Below are positions 16,990-24,669 of a stretch of 43,516 nt of DNA, in pieces. The stretch covers positions 1-43,516 of the forward strand of contig CALMQI010000418.1 in NCBI GenBank assembly GCA_937871935.1, given 5' to 3'. The stretch's first letter is position 1; every line of letters begins with the position of its first letter. Source of the DNA: an uncultured Burkholderiales bacterium. GTDB lineage: Bacteria > Pseudomonadota > Gammaproteobacteria > Burkholderiales > Burkholderiaceae_C. The notes beneath the pieces are model-generated. The model saw only the letters and a program-made list of their open reading frames with translations, made no database searches and had not been told where the DNA came from. The position numbers and the translations under genes were made by a program.

Positions 16990-17991
16990 ATGAAGAAATC
17001 TCTGCTCGCTCTCGCTGTGCTCGGCACCTTTGCCGGTGTGGCGTCGGCACAGTCCTCGTCGGTCACCCTGTTCGGTATCGTCGACTTGAGTGCCCGTAGC
17101 GTCAAGAACGGCAGCACCACGCAGAAGCAGCTGGCGCAAGACGGCTACAACAGCAGCCGCCTCGGCTTCCGTGGCGTCGAAGACCTCGGTGGCGGCATGA
17201 GCGCTGGCTTCTGGATCGAAGGTGCCATCAATCCGGATATCGGTACCTCGGGCGGCCAGAGTTGGCAACGTCGTTCGACCGTCAGCCTGATGGGCGGCTG
17301 GGGCGAGTTGCGCCTGGGCCGCGACTACACGCCGTCGTTCTGGAACACCACGATCTTCGATCCGTTCGGCACCAACGGTGTCGGCGCGTTCACCAACATC
17401 TCCAACAACGTGCTGGGCACGGGCGCGACGACCTATGTGCGCGCCAACAACTCGGTGGGCTACTTCCTGCCGGGTAACCTGGGCGGCCTGTACGGCCAGG
17501 TGCAGACCTCGGCGGGTGAAGGCATCAACGCCAACAAGCAGACCAGCGCGCGTATCGGCTATGCGGCCGGCCCGATCAACGTGGCTGCCTCGTTCGGCAA
17601 GACCGACACTACACCGACCGAGTACAAGCACAACAACATCGCCGGTTCGTACAACATGGGCTTCATGACGCTCATGCTGCAGTACGACATGTCCGACGCG
17701 GGCCCGCGTGAACAGAAGACCTGGTTGCTCGGCGCGGTGGTGCCGATGGGCCAGGGCGAGTTGCATGCGTCCTACGTCAAGGGCGACCAGAACGGCGCTG
17801 GCACCGATGCCAACGACGCCACGCAGTTCGCGATCGGCTACGTGTACAACCTGTCCAAGCGCACTGCCATGTACGGCACGTACTCGCAGCTCAAGAACGA
17901 CGGCGCAGCCGCGTTCGTGGTCGGCGGTGTTGGCAGCGCTGCTGGCACGAAGTCGACCGGCTACGAAGTCGGTCTGCGTCACGCTTTCTGA
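16990..17991 (+). CDS. Gram-negative porin (Burkholderia/Neisseria type)
   Basis: A 333-residue outer-membrane general porin, expected as a 16-stranded trimeric barrel. The signal peptide MKKSLLALAVLGTFAGVASA is followed by QSSSVTLFGIVDLSARSV, the classic first strand. The segments SRLGFRGVEDLGGGMSAGFWIEG, RRSTVSLMGGWGELRLGRDYTP, VGYFLPGNLGGLYGQVQ and a C-terminal Phe (GLRHAF), the assembly signal for the BAM machine, are all present. The ATG at 16990 has an AGGAG ribosome site and is followed by its own terminator. Codon choice is less GC-extreme than in neighbouring genes, as expected for a highly expressed protein. Confidence 0.95.
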   Translation: MKKSLLALAVLGTFAGVASAQSSSVTLFGIVDLSARSVKNGSTTQKQLAQDGYNSSRLGFRGVEDLGGGMSAGFWIEGAINPDIGTSGGQSWQRRSTVSLMGGWGELRLGRDYTPSFWNTTIFDPFGTNGVGAFTNISNNVLGTGATTYVRANNSVGYFLPGNLGGLYGQVQTSAGEGINANKQTSARIGYAAGPINVAASFGKTDTTPTEYKHNNIAGSYNMGFMTLMLQYDMSDAGPREQKTWLLGAVVPMGQGELHASYVKGDQNGAGTDANDATQFAIGYVYNLSKRTAMYGTYSQLKNDGAAAFVVGGVGSAAGTKSTGYEVGLRHAF

Positions 17992-18012
17992 TCGAGCCAG
18001 CCTCCGTCAGCC

Positions 18013-18038
18013 AAAGCCGCCCCTCGGGGCGGCTTTTT
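18013..18038 (+). terminator. Rho-independent terminator after the porin
   Basis: AAAGCCGCCCC (18013-18023) pairs with GGGGCGGCTTT (18026-18036), and the stem runs straight into a T tract, 22 bp after the porin stop. It isolates the porin transcript from the DUF3047 gene. Confidence 0.85.
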
Positions 18039-18085
18039 CGTATGCGGCCCGCAGCCGAGTGGCCGCAGGTAGGGCGCATTGGGAC

Positions 18086-18091
18086 TATATT
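18086..18091 (+). promoter_or_regulatory. Candidate -10 element for a leaderless DUF3047 message
   Basis: TATATT lies 7 nt before the GTG at 18099, and no ribosome site precedes that codon. No convincing -35 is visible. The spacing matches several other start sites in this window. Confidence 0.35.
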
Positions 18092-18098
18092 GCGCGCC

Positions 18099-18803
18099 GT
18101 GATCAGCCGACGCTCCTTGTTGGTGACGTTGCCTGCCGCACTGGCGGGCTGTGGGCATGCGCCGACGCCTGCTCCAACCGCCAGCGGCGCCTCGCAGTGG
18201 CTGCCATTCGCACTGCCCGGCAAACGCGAAACGCATTACCTGCCGGCGCAGAAAGACGGCCGCGCCTGCTGGCACGCACGGGCTAATGCTTCGGCCAGCA
18301 TGTTGAGGCGCCAGTTCGAGGGCAGTCAGCCGACCGATGGTCTGCACGCCGAATTCTCCTGGTGGGTGCCGCGCACGATCGTCGATGCAGATCTGGGTCG
18401 TGCCGAAGCGTCCGATTCCCCGGCGCGTGTTGCGTTCGCCTTCGCCGGAGACCTGAGCCGACTGTCGATGCGTACTCGGATGCAGTTCCAGATGGCCGAG
18501 ATGCTGACCGGCGAGATGCCACCCTACGCCACGCTGATGTACGTGTGGTCCAACCACGCTCCGCTCGAGACCATCTTCACCAGTGCGCGAACCGATCGCG
18601 TGCGCAAGATCGTGGTCGAGACGGGCGAGAACCACCTGCGCCGTTGGCGCAGCTATCGCCGCGATCTGTCCGCCGATTTCCATCGAACGTTCGGTGAGCG
18701 ACCCGGCCCGCTGATCGGCATCGGCCTGATGACCGACGCCGACAATACCGGGTCGACCGCAGAGGCCTGGTACGGCGACGTCGTGTTGCGGCCGGCGGGC
18801 TGA
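18099..18803 (+). CDS. DUF3047 family lipoprotein
   Basis: A 234-residue protein starting at the GTG at 18099. The N-terminus RRSLLVTLPAALAGCG is a lipoprotein signal with lipobox LAGC, and twin arginines precede it. The mature part has THYLPAQKDGRACWHARAN, LHAEFSWWVPRTIVDADLG, ARVAFAFAGDLSRL and a near-C-terminal GIGLMTDADNTGSTAEAWYGD. These match the DUF3047 family of secreted beta-sandwich-like proteins of unknown function. An upstream in-frame ATG at 18042 would place the signal peptide internally and overlaps the porin terminator region, so I prefer the GTG. It sits ahead of the peptide transporter genes with a 70-bp gap; any functional link is speculative. Confidence 0.75.
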   Translation: MISRRSLLVTLPAALAGCGHAPTPAPTASGASQWLPFALPGKRETHYLPAQKDGRACWHARANASASMLRRQFEGSQPTDGLHAEFSWWVPRTIVDADLGRAEASDSPARVAFAFAGDLSRLSMRTRMQFQMAEMLTGEMPPYATLMYVWSNHAPLETIFTSARTDRVRKIVVETGENHLRRWRSYRRDLSADFHRTFGERPGPLIGIGLMTDADNTGSTAEAWYGDVVLRPAG

Positions 18804-18873
18804 CTGCGCCGCGCCACTGCTCGGGATTTCCCCTTGTGCATCGTCGACCGGCTAGCGTCGATGATGATCTCGC

Positions 18874-19857
18874 ATGCTCGCCTTCATCATCCGCCGACTC
18901 GTGCAGGCCGTCATCGTGATGCTCACGGTGGCCTTCATCGCGTTCATGCTGTTCCAGTACGTCGGCGATCCGGTGACCAATCTGCTGGGCCAGGACGCCA
19001 CGCCGGAGCAGCGCACGCAGTTGCGCGCCGAACTCGGCCTGGATGCGCCGTTCCCGGTTCAGTTCGCCCGCTTCGTGGGCAATGCCGTCCAGGGTGAGTT
19101 CGGGCTGAGTCTTCGCCAGGGGCGCAAGGTCTCGGCGCTGATCGTCGAGCGATTCCCTGCCACGGTGGAGCTTGCGATGGTAGCTGCCGTGATCGCCCTG
19201 GCGGCCGGGATTCCGATGGGGGTGTATGCAGCGCTTCGAAGAGGCCGATTCGGCGCGCAACTGCTGATGATGGTGTCGCTGCTGGGCGTTTCGCTGCCCA
19301 CCTTCCTGATCGGCATTCTGCTGATCCTGCTCTTTGCGGTGGTGTTCAACATCCTGCCGAGTTTCGGACGCGGGGAGACTGTGGCGCTCGGCGCGTGGAC
19401 CACGGGGTGGCTTACCGTCGATGGGTGGCGACATCTCGTGCTGCCGGCCGTCACGTTGTCGGTCTTCCAGCTCGCGCTGATCATGCGGCTCGTGCGCGCC
19501 GAGATGCTCGAGGTGCTGCGCACCGACTACATCAAGTTCGCCCGCGCGCGCGGTATCACCGATCGCAGCGTCCACTTCGGACATGCCTTGAAGAACACGC
19601 TGGTGCCGGTGATCACGATCACGGGCCTGCAATTGGGCGCCCTGATCGCCTTCGCGATCATCACCGAGACGGTGTTCCAGTGGCCCGGTATGGGCCTGTT
19701 GTTCATCCAGGCGGTCCAGTTCGCCGACATTCCGGTCATGGCCGCCTATCTCTGTCTGATTGCGTTGATCTTCGTGCTGATCAACCTGTTCGTCGATCTG
19801 CTGTACTTCGCAGTCGATCCCCGTCTTCGCGTCGAGCGGCCGTCCGCCGCGCACTAA
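18874..19857 (+). CDS. Peptide ABC transporter permease, DppB/OppB type
   Basis: A 327-residue inner-membrane permease. It begins MLAFIIRRLVQAVIVMLTV, typical of the DppB/OppB N-terminal helix, and has about six membrane helices. The permease EAA loop is RTDYIKFARARGITDRSVHFGHALKNTLVPV near residues 215-245. The QYVGDPV motif after helix 1 and the periplasmic stretch containing GLDAPFPVQFARFVGNAVQGEFGLS are family hallmarks. It would pair with the next gene to form the membrane channel for dipeptides, oligopeptides or related solutes (nickel and opine importers share the family). No binding-protein gene is adjacent, so the substrate cannot be named. Confidence 0.92.
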   Translation: MLAFIIRRLVQAVIVMLTVAFIAFMLFQYVGDPVTNLLGQDATPEQRTQLRAELGLDAPFPVQFARFVGNAVQGEFGLSLRQGRKVSALIVERFPATVELAMVAAVIALAAGIPMGVYAALRRGRFGAQLLMMVSLLGVSLPTFLIGILLILLFAVVFNILPSFGRGETVALGAWTTGWLTVDGWRHLVLPAVTLSVFQLALIMRLVRAEMLEVLRTDYIKFARARGITDRSVHFGHALKNTLVPVITITGLQLGALIAFAIITETVFQWPGMGLLFIQAVQFADIPVMAAYLCLIALIFVLINLFVDLLYFAVDPRLRVERPSAAH

Positions 19858-19869
19858 GCGTACGCGACC

Positions 19870-20799
19870 ATGACGTCCATGTCTGCCGCGCGGCTGCGGA
19901 TGGCGCTGTTTCTCGATGGCGACCTGTGGTACAGCTTCAAGCATTCGCCCACTGCGGTGGTGGCGTCGATCATCGCGACCGTGTGCATCTTCTGCGCGGT
20001 GTTCGCGAACTGGATCGCGCCGCACAATCCGTTCGACCTGGCGACGCTGGATCTCATCGATTCCCGACTGCCGCCCGCGTGGATCGAAGGCGGCTCGACG
20101 AAGTATCTGCTCGGCACCGATGACCAGGGGCGCGACATCCTGTCGGCGCTGATGTACGGCTCGCGCATCTCGCTGCTGGTGGGCCTCGCGTCGGTGGCGT
20201 TGTCGATGTTGATCGGCGTCGGGCTCGGCCTGCTGTCGGGCTTCGTCGGCGGCTCGGTCGACGCGTTCATCATGCGGGTATGCGACGTGATGCTGTCGTT
20301 CCCGTCGATCCTGGTCGCGCTGCTGATCGATGGGATCGGTCGGGCGTTGTTCCCGAACGCGCACGACACGTTGGCGTTCTCGGTGCTGGTGTTCGCCATC
20401 GCATTGACGGGCTGGGTGCAGTACGCGCGCACTGTGCGCGGTTCGACGATGGTCGAGCGCAACAAGGAGTACGTACAGGCCGCACGCGTGATCGGCGTCG
20501 CGCCCGTTCGAGTGATGTTCCGGCACGTGCTACCCAACGTGCTCGGGCCGGTGCTGGTGCTGGCGACGATCCAGATTGCCGGGGCGATCATCACCGAGGC
20601 GACGTTGAGCTTTCTCGGCGTGGGCGTGCCACCGACCTCACCGTCACTCGGCACGCTGATCCGTGTCGGCCAGGACTTCCTGTTCTCCGGCGAATGGTGG
20701 ATCACGATCTTCCCGGGTGCGATGCTGGTGCTGATCGCGTTGTCGGTCAACCTGCTCGGCGATTGGCTGCGCGATGCACTGAACCCGCGGTTGCGATGA
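19870..20799 (+). CDS. Peptide ABC transporter permease, DppC/OppC type
   Basis: A 309-residue second permease, 12 bp after the first. It has the DppC N-terminal topology: a cytoplasmic start, helix 1 at about 32-52 (VASIIATVCIFCAVFANWI), the LLGTDDQGRDILSALMYGSRISL motif, then five more helices. The EAA loop NKEYVQAARVIGVAPVRVMFRHVLPNVLGPV is intact. The C-terminus (SVNLLGDWLRDALNPRLR) is the standard family ending. An alternative ATG lies three codons in, at 19879. It should act as a heterodimer with the DppB-type protein. Confidence 0.93.
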   Translation: MTSMSAARLRMALFLDGDLWYSFKHSPTAVVASIIATVCIFCAVFANWIAPHNPFDLATLDLIDSRLPPAWIEGGSTKYLLGTDDQGRDILSALMYGSRISLLVGLASVALSMLIGVGLGLLSGFVGGSVDAFIMRVCDVMLSFPSILVALLIDGIGRALFPNAHDTLAFSVLVFAIALTGWVQYARTVRGSTMVERNKEYVQAARVIGVAPVRVMFRHVLPNVLGPVLVLATIQIAGAIITEATLSFLGVGVPPTSPSLGTLIRVGQDFLFSGEWWITIFPGAMLVLIALSVNLLGDWLRDALNPRLR

Positions 20800-20821
20800 G
20801 TTCGCCCGCACGTCGACGCCC

Positions 20822-21805
20822 ATGACCGCTGCGCTGCTCGAAGTCCGCCATCTGCGCGTCGAGTTCCCGACGCGCCGCGGCACCCTCGTGGCGCTGGACG
20901 ACGTGTCGTTCGACATCGCACCTGGCGAAATACTGGGCGTGGTCGGCGAATCAGGCGCCGGCAAATCGTTGACCGGGGCGTCGATCATCGGCTTGCTCGA
21001 ACCTCCTGGGCGAATCGCCGCGGGCGAGATCCGGCTCGAAGGCCGCCGCATCGATAACCTGGCGCCTGAAGCGATGCGCAGCATCCGCGGACGCCAGATC
21101 GGAGCGATCTTCCAGGATCCGCTGACGTCGTTGAATCCGCTGTACACGGTCGGTCGTCAGTTGATCGAGACCATCCGAACGCATCTGCCGGTCAGCGAGA
21201 CCGATGCGCGGGCACGCGCCGTTGCACTGCTCAAGGAGACGGGTATTTCCGCGGCCGAGGCTCGCATCGACCAGTATCCGCACCAGTTCTCCGGTGGCAT
21301 GCGTCAGCGCGTGGTCATCGCGCTCGCGCTCGCCGCCGAGCCGAAGCTGGTCGTGGCCGACGAGCCCACCACGGCGCTCGACGTGTCGATCCAGGCGCAG
21401 ATCATTGCGTTGTTGAAACGCCTGACACGCGACCATGGCGCCGCGGTGATGCTCGTCACGCACGACATGGGCGTCATTGCCGAGGCGAGCGACCGCGTGG
21501 CCGTGATGTACGCCGGCCGCGTGGTCGAGATGGGGCCGGTGCAAGATGTGATTCATCGGCCCGCGCATCCGTACACGGTCGGCCTGATGGGATCGATTCC
21601 ATCGATGGACGGCTCCCGCGACCGCCTGCTGCAGATCGATGGGGCCATGCCCAGACTGAACGCCATACCTGCGGGCTGCGCGTTCAATCCGCGTTGCCCG
21701 CGGGCGTTCGAGCGCTGTCGCCATGATCGCCCCAATCTGATGGCAGCGGGGCCGACGCGGGCGGCTTGCTGGCTCGTCGATCCGGCGGCAGGAGGCGCTG
21801 CATGA
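20822..21805 (+). CDS. Peptide ABC transporter ATP-binding protein, DppD/OppD type
   Basis: A 327-residue nucleotide-binding subunit. Walker A is GESGAGKS (42-49), the Q-loop is in [12 protein letters not shown], the ABC signature is FSGGMRQRV, and Walker B is [12 protein letters not shown] followed by a switch His in LVTHDMG. The C-terminal oligopeptide-transporter extension ([15 protein letters not shown]) has clustered cysteines ([11 protein letters not shown]). These could bind an iron-sulfur cluster, as reported for some DppD proteins. The stop overlaps the start of the next gene as ATGA, so the two ATPases are translationally coupled. Confidence 0.94.
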   Translation: MTAALLEVRHLRVEFPTRRGTLVALDDVSFDIAPGEILGVVGESGAGKSLTGASIIGLLEPPGRIAAGEIRLEGRRIDNLAPEAMRSIRGRQIGAIFQDPLTSLNPLYTVGRQLIETIRTHLPVSETDARARAVALLKETGISAAEARIDQYPHQFSGGMRQRVVIALALAAEPKLVVADEPTTALDVSIQAQIIALLKRLTRDHGAAVMLVTHDMGVIAEASDRVAVMYAGRVVEMGPVQDVIHRPAHPYTVGLMGSIPSMDGSRDRLLQIDGAMPRLNAIPAGCAFNPRCPRAFERCRHDRPNLMAAGPTRAACWLVDPAAGGAA

Positions 21806-22794
21806 CGACGCTTGTCGAAGCGGTCGACCTGGTCAAGGTGTTCGACGTATCGGCGCCCTGGCTGAACCGCGTCATCGAGCGCAAGCCGCGTCAGCAGGTT
21901 CACGCCGTCGACGGCGTCAGCTTCTCGATCGAAAAGGGACAGACGCTGGCCCTGGTCGGCGAATCGGGTTGCGGCAAGAGCACCGTCGCGCGCCTGCTCG
22001 TGGGCCTGCATGAACCCACACGGGGGCAGGTCCGCTTCGATGGTCTGGAAACGCGCATGGTGTGGAACTCATTCGAGGGGCGAGCGTTGCGCCGGCGCAT
22101 CCAGATGATCTTCCAGGACCCGTACGCGAGCCTGAACCCGCGGTGGACGGTCCGGCAGATCGTCGGCGAGCCGATCACCGAGCATCGGCTGGCGACGACC
22201 CAGGGCGAACTCGCCGAGCGGGTCGGTGAACTGCTGCTGCAGGTCGGTCTGGCCCCAGCCGACATGGACCGGTTCCCGCACCAGTTCTCCGGCGGGCAGC
22301 GGCAGCGCATCTCGATCGCGCGCGCGCTGGCAACCCGGCCCGAGTTTCTGGTCTGCGACGAGCCGACGTCGGCGCTTGACGTGTCGGTGCAGGCGCAGGT
22401 GCTCAACATCATGAAGGACCTGCAGCGCGAACGAGGTCTGACCTATCTGTTCATCTCGCACAACCTGGCTGTCGTGCGTCACGTCAGCGACGTGGTGGGT
22501 GTGATGTACCTCGGACGCATCGTCGAACTGTCCGATACCCGCACACTGTTCGACGAGCCCCGGCATCCCTACACGCGCATGCTGCTGGACGCCATACCCG
22601 ACATCGGCATGACGGGCCGGGCGCGTACGCCGGTGCAGGGCGAGGTGCCCAATCCGCTCGACCCGCCGAGCGGCTGCAGCTTTCATCCGCGCTGTCCGCT
22701 GGCGAGCGAACGCTGCCGGGTCGAGCGACCCGCGCTGACGCCGTGGGCCGGTATCGGGGTCGCCTGCCATGCAGTGACCGAGGGGCGTCACTAG
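21802..22794 (+). CDS. Peptide ABC transporter ATP-binding protein, DppF/OppF type
   Basis: A 330-residue partner ATPase. The start is the ATG at 21802, overlapping the previous stop; an earlier in-frame ATG at 21766 would cut deep into the upstream gene. Walker A is GESGCGKST (53-61), the signature is [15 protein letters not shown] and Walker B is [14 protein letters not shown], with the switch region [13 protein letters not shown]. The C-terminal [13 protein letters not shown] and [15 protein letters not shown] are the family's oligopeptide-transporter extension with its cysteine cluster. It ends the four-gene plus-strand unit and faces lysA tail-to-tail across 31 bp with no clear terminator. 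Confidence 0.94.
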   Translation: MTTLVEAVDLVKVFDVSAPWLNRVIERKPRQQVHAVDGVSFSIEKGQTLALVGESGCGKSTVARLLVGLHEPTRGQVRFDGLETRMVWNSFEGRALRRRIQMIFQDPYASLNPRWTVRQIVGEPITEHRLATTQGELAERVGELLLQVGLAPADMDRFPHQFSGGQRQRISIARALATRPEFLVCDEPTSALDVSVQAQVLNIMKDLQRERGLTYLFISHNLAVVRHVSDVVGVMYLGRIVELSDTRTLFDEPRHPYTRMLLDAIPDIGMTGRARTPVQGEVPNPLDPPSGCSFHPRCPLASERCRVERPALTPWAGIGVACHAVTEGRH

Positions 22795-22825
22795 CTGCGA
22801 GACAGTCGCCAGGGAGCGCGGACGT

Positions 22826-24097
22826 CTACGCGCGCGGCTGCTCGAGCTGGATCAACTCTTCGATCGTCTCGCGCCGCCGAACCAGCGTGACCTGATCGCC
22901 ATCCACCAGCACCTCCGCGGCGCGGGGACGACTGTTGTAGTTGCTCGCCATCGCCATGGCGTAGGCGCCAGCCGACAGCACGGCCAGCAGATCGCCCTCG
23001 CGCACGGCCAGCGGCCTGTCGCGACCCAGCCAGTCACCCGATTCGCAGATCGGGCCGACCACGTCCCAACGTTCTGCGGGGTCACCCCGCTGCTGGCATG
23101 GCTCTATGGCCATCCAAGCGTTGTACAGCGCGGGACGCAGCAGATCGTTCATCGCGGCGTCGACGATGCAGAAGTTGCGCTCGGTGCCACGCTTCAGCAC
23201 AAGCACTTCGGTGAGCAAGACGCCGGCATTGCCGACCAGCGAGCGACCCGGCTCGACCAATATTTCCCGGTGGCCATGGCCGCGGGTGTCGATGCGCGCG
23301 AGCAAAGCGCGCAGCAACTCATCGGCGGAAGGAGGTGTCTCGTCGGTGTAGGTGATGCCCAGGCCGCCTCCCACGTCGACATGCTGCAGCGAGATTCCGG
23401 TCGCTTCCAGCGACTCGACCAGATCGAGCAACCGGTCCAGCGCTTCCACATAGGGCTCGATTGCGGTGATCTGCGAACCGATGTGGCAATCGACGCCGAC
23501 GACGCGAATCCCCGGCAGCGATGCAGCCCGGCGATACGTATCCAGCGCCTGATCGTGGGCAACCCCGAACTTGTTGCCGCGCAGTCCGGTGGAAATGTAC
23601 GGATGCGTCTTCGCATCCACGTCGGGGTTGACGCGCAGGCTGATCGCCGCTGTCTTGCCCATGGCGCTCGCCACGGCAGACAAGGCATCGAGCTCGCTCG
23701 TGCTCTCGACGTTGAAGCAGCGGACGCCCGCAGATAGGGCAACTTCCATCTCGCGGCGTGCCTTGCCGACGCCCGAAAACACGACGCGGTCCGCCCGACC
23801 ACCTGCCGCGAGCACCCGTTGCAACTCGCCGCCCGACACGATGTCGAATCCGCAGCCGGCCGCAGCGAGCATTCGCAGCAGAGCTTGGTTCGAGTTCGCC
23901 TTCATCGCGTAGCAGACGAGATTCGGCCGCCCGGCGAGCGCGCGCTGATACGGTGCGAGCGCGGCGCGGATGGCCGATGCCGAGTAGGCAAACAGCGGGG
24001 TGCCGAATCGGCGCGCCAGAGCGGAGAGCTCGGTCTCCTCGAGCCACAGGGCGCCATCACGCCGCCGCAAGAACGGCGAGCCCGGCAGCGCGCTCAT
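22826..24097 (-). CDS. lysA: Diaminopimelate decarboxylase (LysA)
   Basis: A 423-residue PLP enzyme that decarboxylates meso-diaminopimelate to L-lysine, the last step of lysine synthesis. The PLP lysine is K66 in CYAMKANSNQALL. The Gly-rich phosphate loop (HVDVGGGLGITY), DCHIGSQI, the Arg motif VEPGRSLVGNAG and the dimer-interface Cys motif ICESGDWL are all present. The N-terminus PGSPFLRRRDGALWLEE fits the family start. It overlaps lptM upstream by four bases, the usual lptM-lysA pair of proteobacteria. Confidence 0.96.
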   Translation of the reverse strand: MSALPGSPFLRRRDGALWLEETELSALARRFGTPLFAYSASAIRAALAPYQRALAGRPNLVCYAMKANSNQALLRMLAAAGCGFDIVSGGELQRVLAAGGRADRVVFSGVGKARREMEVALSAGVRCFNVESTSELDALSAVASAMGKTAAISLRVNPDVDAKTHPYISTGLRGNKFGVAHDQALDTYRRAASLPGIRVVGVDCHIGSQITAIEPYVEALDRLLDLVESLEATGISLQHVDVGGGLGITYTDETPPSADELLRALLARIDTRGHGHREILVEPGRSLVGNAGVLLTEVLVLKRGTERNFCIVDAAMNDLLRPALYNAWMAIEPCQQRGDPAERWDVVGPICESGDWLGRDRPLAVREGDLLAVLSAGAYAMAMASNYNSRPRAAEVLVDGDQVTLVRRRETIEELIQLEQPRA

Positions 24098-24279
24098 CGT
24101 CCTGCGGTCGAGGCAGCGCTCGCCGCCACCGCCGCCTTGGGCAAGGTCAAAGGTCCCTTCTGGCCGCAGCCAGCCACGCAGGCAACGACAAGCGCGAAAG
24201 TCAGCGCTCCCGGCAGGGCTGCCGCGGGCGATCTGGAGACGGCCGACTTGCGCGTAGCTAAACTTGACGGCAATTTCAT
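24094..24279 (-). CDS. lptM: Small lipoprotein LptM (YifL-like)
   Basis: A 61-residue lipoprotein starting at the ATG at 24279 (MKLPSSLATRK). The signal peptide hydrophobic core ALTFALVVACVAGC ends in a lipobox, and the mature protein begins CGQKGPLTLPK, the defining motif of the LptM/YifL family. LptM helps the LptD-LptE lipopolysaccharide translocon mature in E. coli. Its tail is Ala/Ser-rich and overlaps the lysA start as ATGA. The frame is open further upstream, but that would run through cyaY antisense. The TAGAAT 7 nt before the ATG suggests a leaderless message. Confidence 0.88.
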   Translation of the reverse strand: MKLPSSLATRKSAVSRSPAAALPGALTFALVVACVAGCGQKGPLTLPKAAVAASAASTAGR

Positions 24280-24293
24280 CCGTTTGATTCTAT
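24264..24293 (+). promoter_or_regulatory. Candidate cyaY promoter, overlapping the lptM -10
   Basis: TTGACG (24264-24269), an 18-nt spacer and TTCTAT (24288-24293) point toward cyaY and predict a start near 24300. The opposite strand carries TAGAAT (24292-24287), 7 nt before the lptM ATG. The two divergent genes would therefore share one 46-bp control region. Confidence 0.35.
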
Positions 24294-24325
24294 CGACCAT
24301 GTCCGATGCAGCCGGCGCCACGTCC

Positions 24326-24667
24326 ATGACGGACACCGAATACGACCGATCGACGCGCGAGATCCTGTCGGCGATCGAGCGAGCGCTCGACAAGTGGCTG
24401 CAGGATGATGTGGTCGACATCGACAGTCAACGCAGTGGGGGCATGCTGGAACTCACCACGCCGTCGGGCAGCAAGCTGGTCATCAACACGCAGCCACCGC
24501 TTCACGAACTCTGGCTCGCGGCCCGTAGCGGCGGGCGACACTTTCGCTTTGTGCGGCCCGATTGGGTGGACACCCGGGACGGCGCGGAGTTCTTCAAGAC
24601 GCTGTCGCGGGACCTGAGCGCGCAGACGGGGCTGAGCCTGACGATCGATCGGCCGAAGGCGGCCTGA
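24326..24667 (+). CDS. cyaY: Iron-sulfur cluster assembly protein CyaY (bacterial frataxin)
   Basis: A 113-residue frataxin homologue that binds iron and modulates cysteine desulfurase IscS during Fe-S cluster assembly. The start at 24326 (MTDTEYDRSTREILSAIE) aligns with the E. coli CyaY N-terminus; an ATG nine codons earlier (24299) is the alternative. The acidic first helix (DKWLQDDVVDID), the SGGMLELTTPSGSKLVINTQPPLHELWLA-type sheet region and the frataxin signature GGRHFRF are clear. It lies in the conserved position divergent from lptM-lysA and ends 2 bp from the end of the penicillin-binding-protein gene. Confidence 0.93.
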   Translation: MTDTEYDRSTREILSAIERALDKWLQDDVVDIDSQRSGGMLELTTPSGSKLVINTQPPLHELWLAARSGGRHFRFVRPDWVDTRDGAEFFKTLSRDLSAQTGLSLTIDRPKAA

Positions 24668-24669
24668 AC

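Noticed and set aside
18577-20526. A 649-codon frame antisense to the DUF3047 and permease genes
   Set aside because: The composition is dominated by His, Arg, Gln and Asp with no recognisable fold, and the plus-strand permeases are complete with EAA loops.
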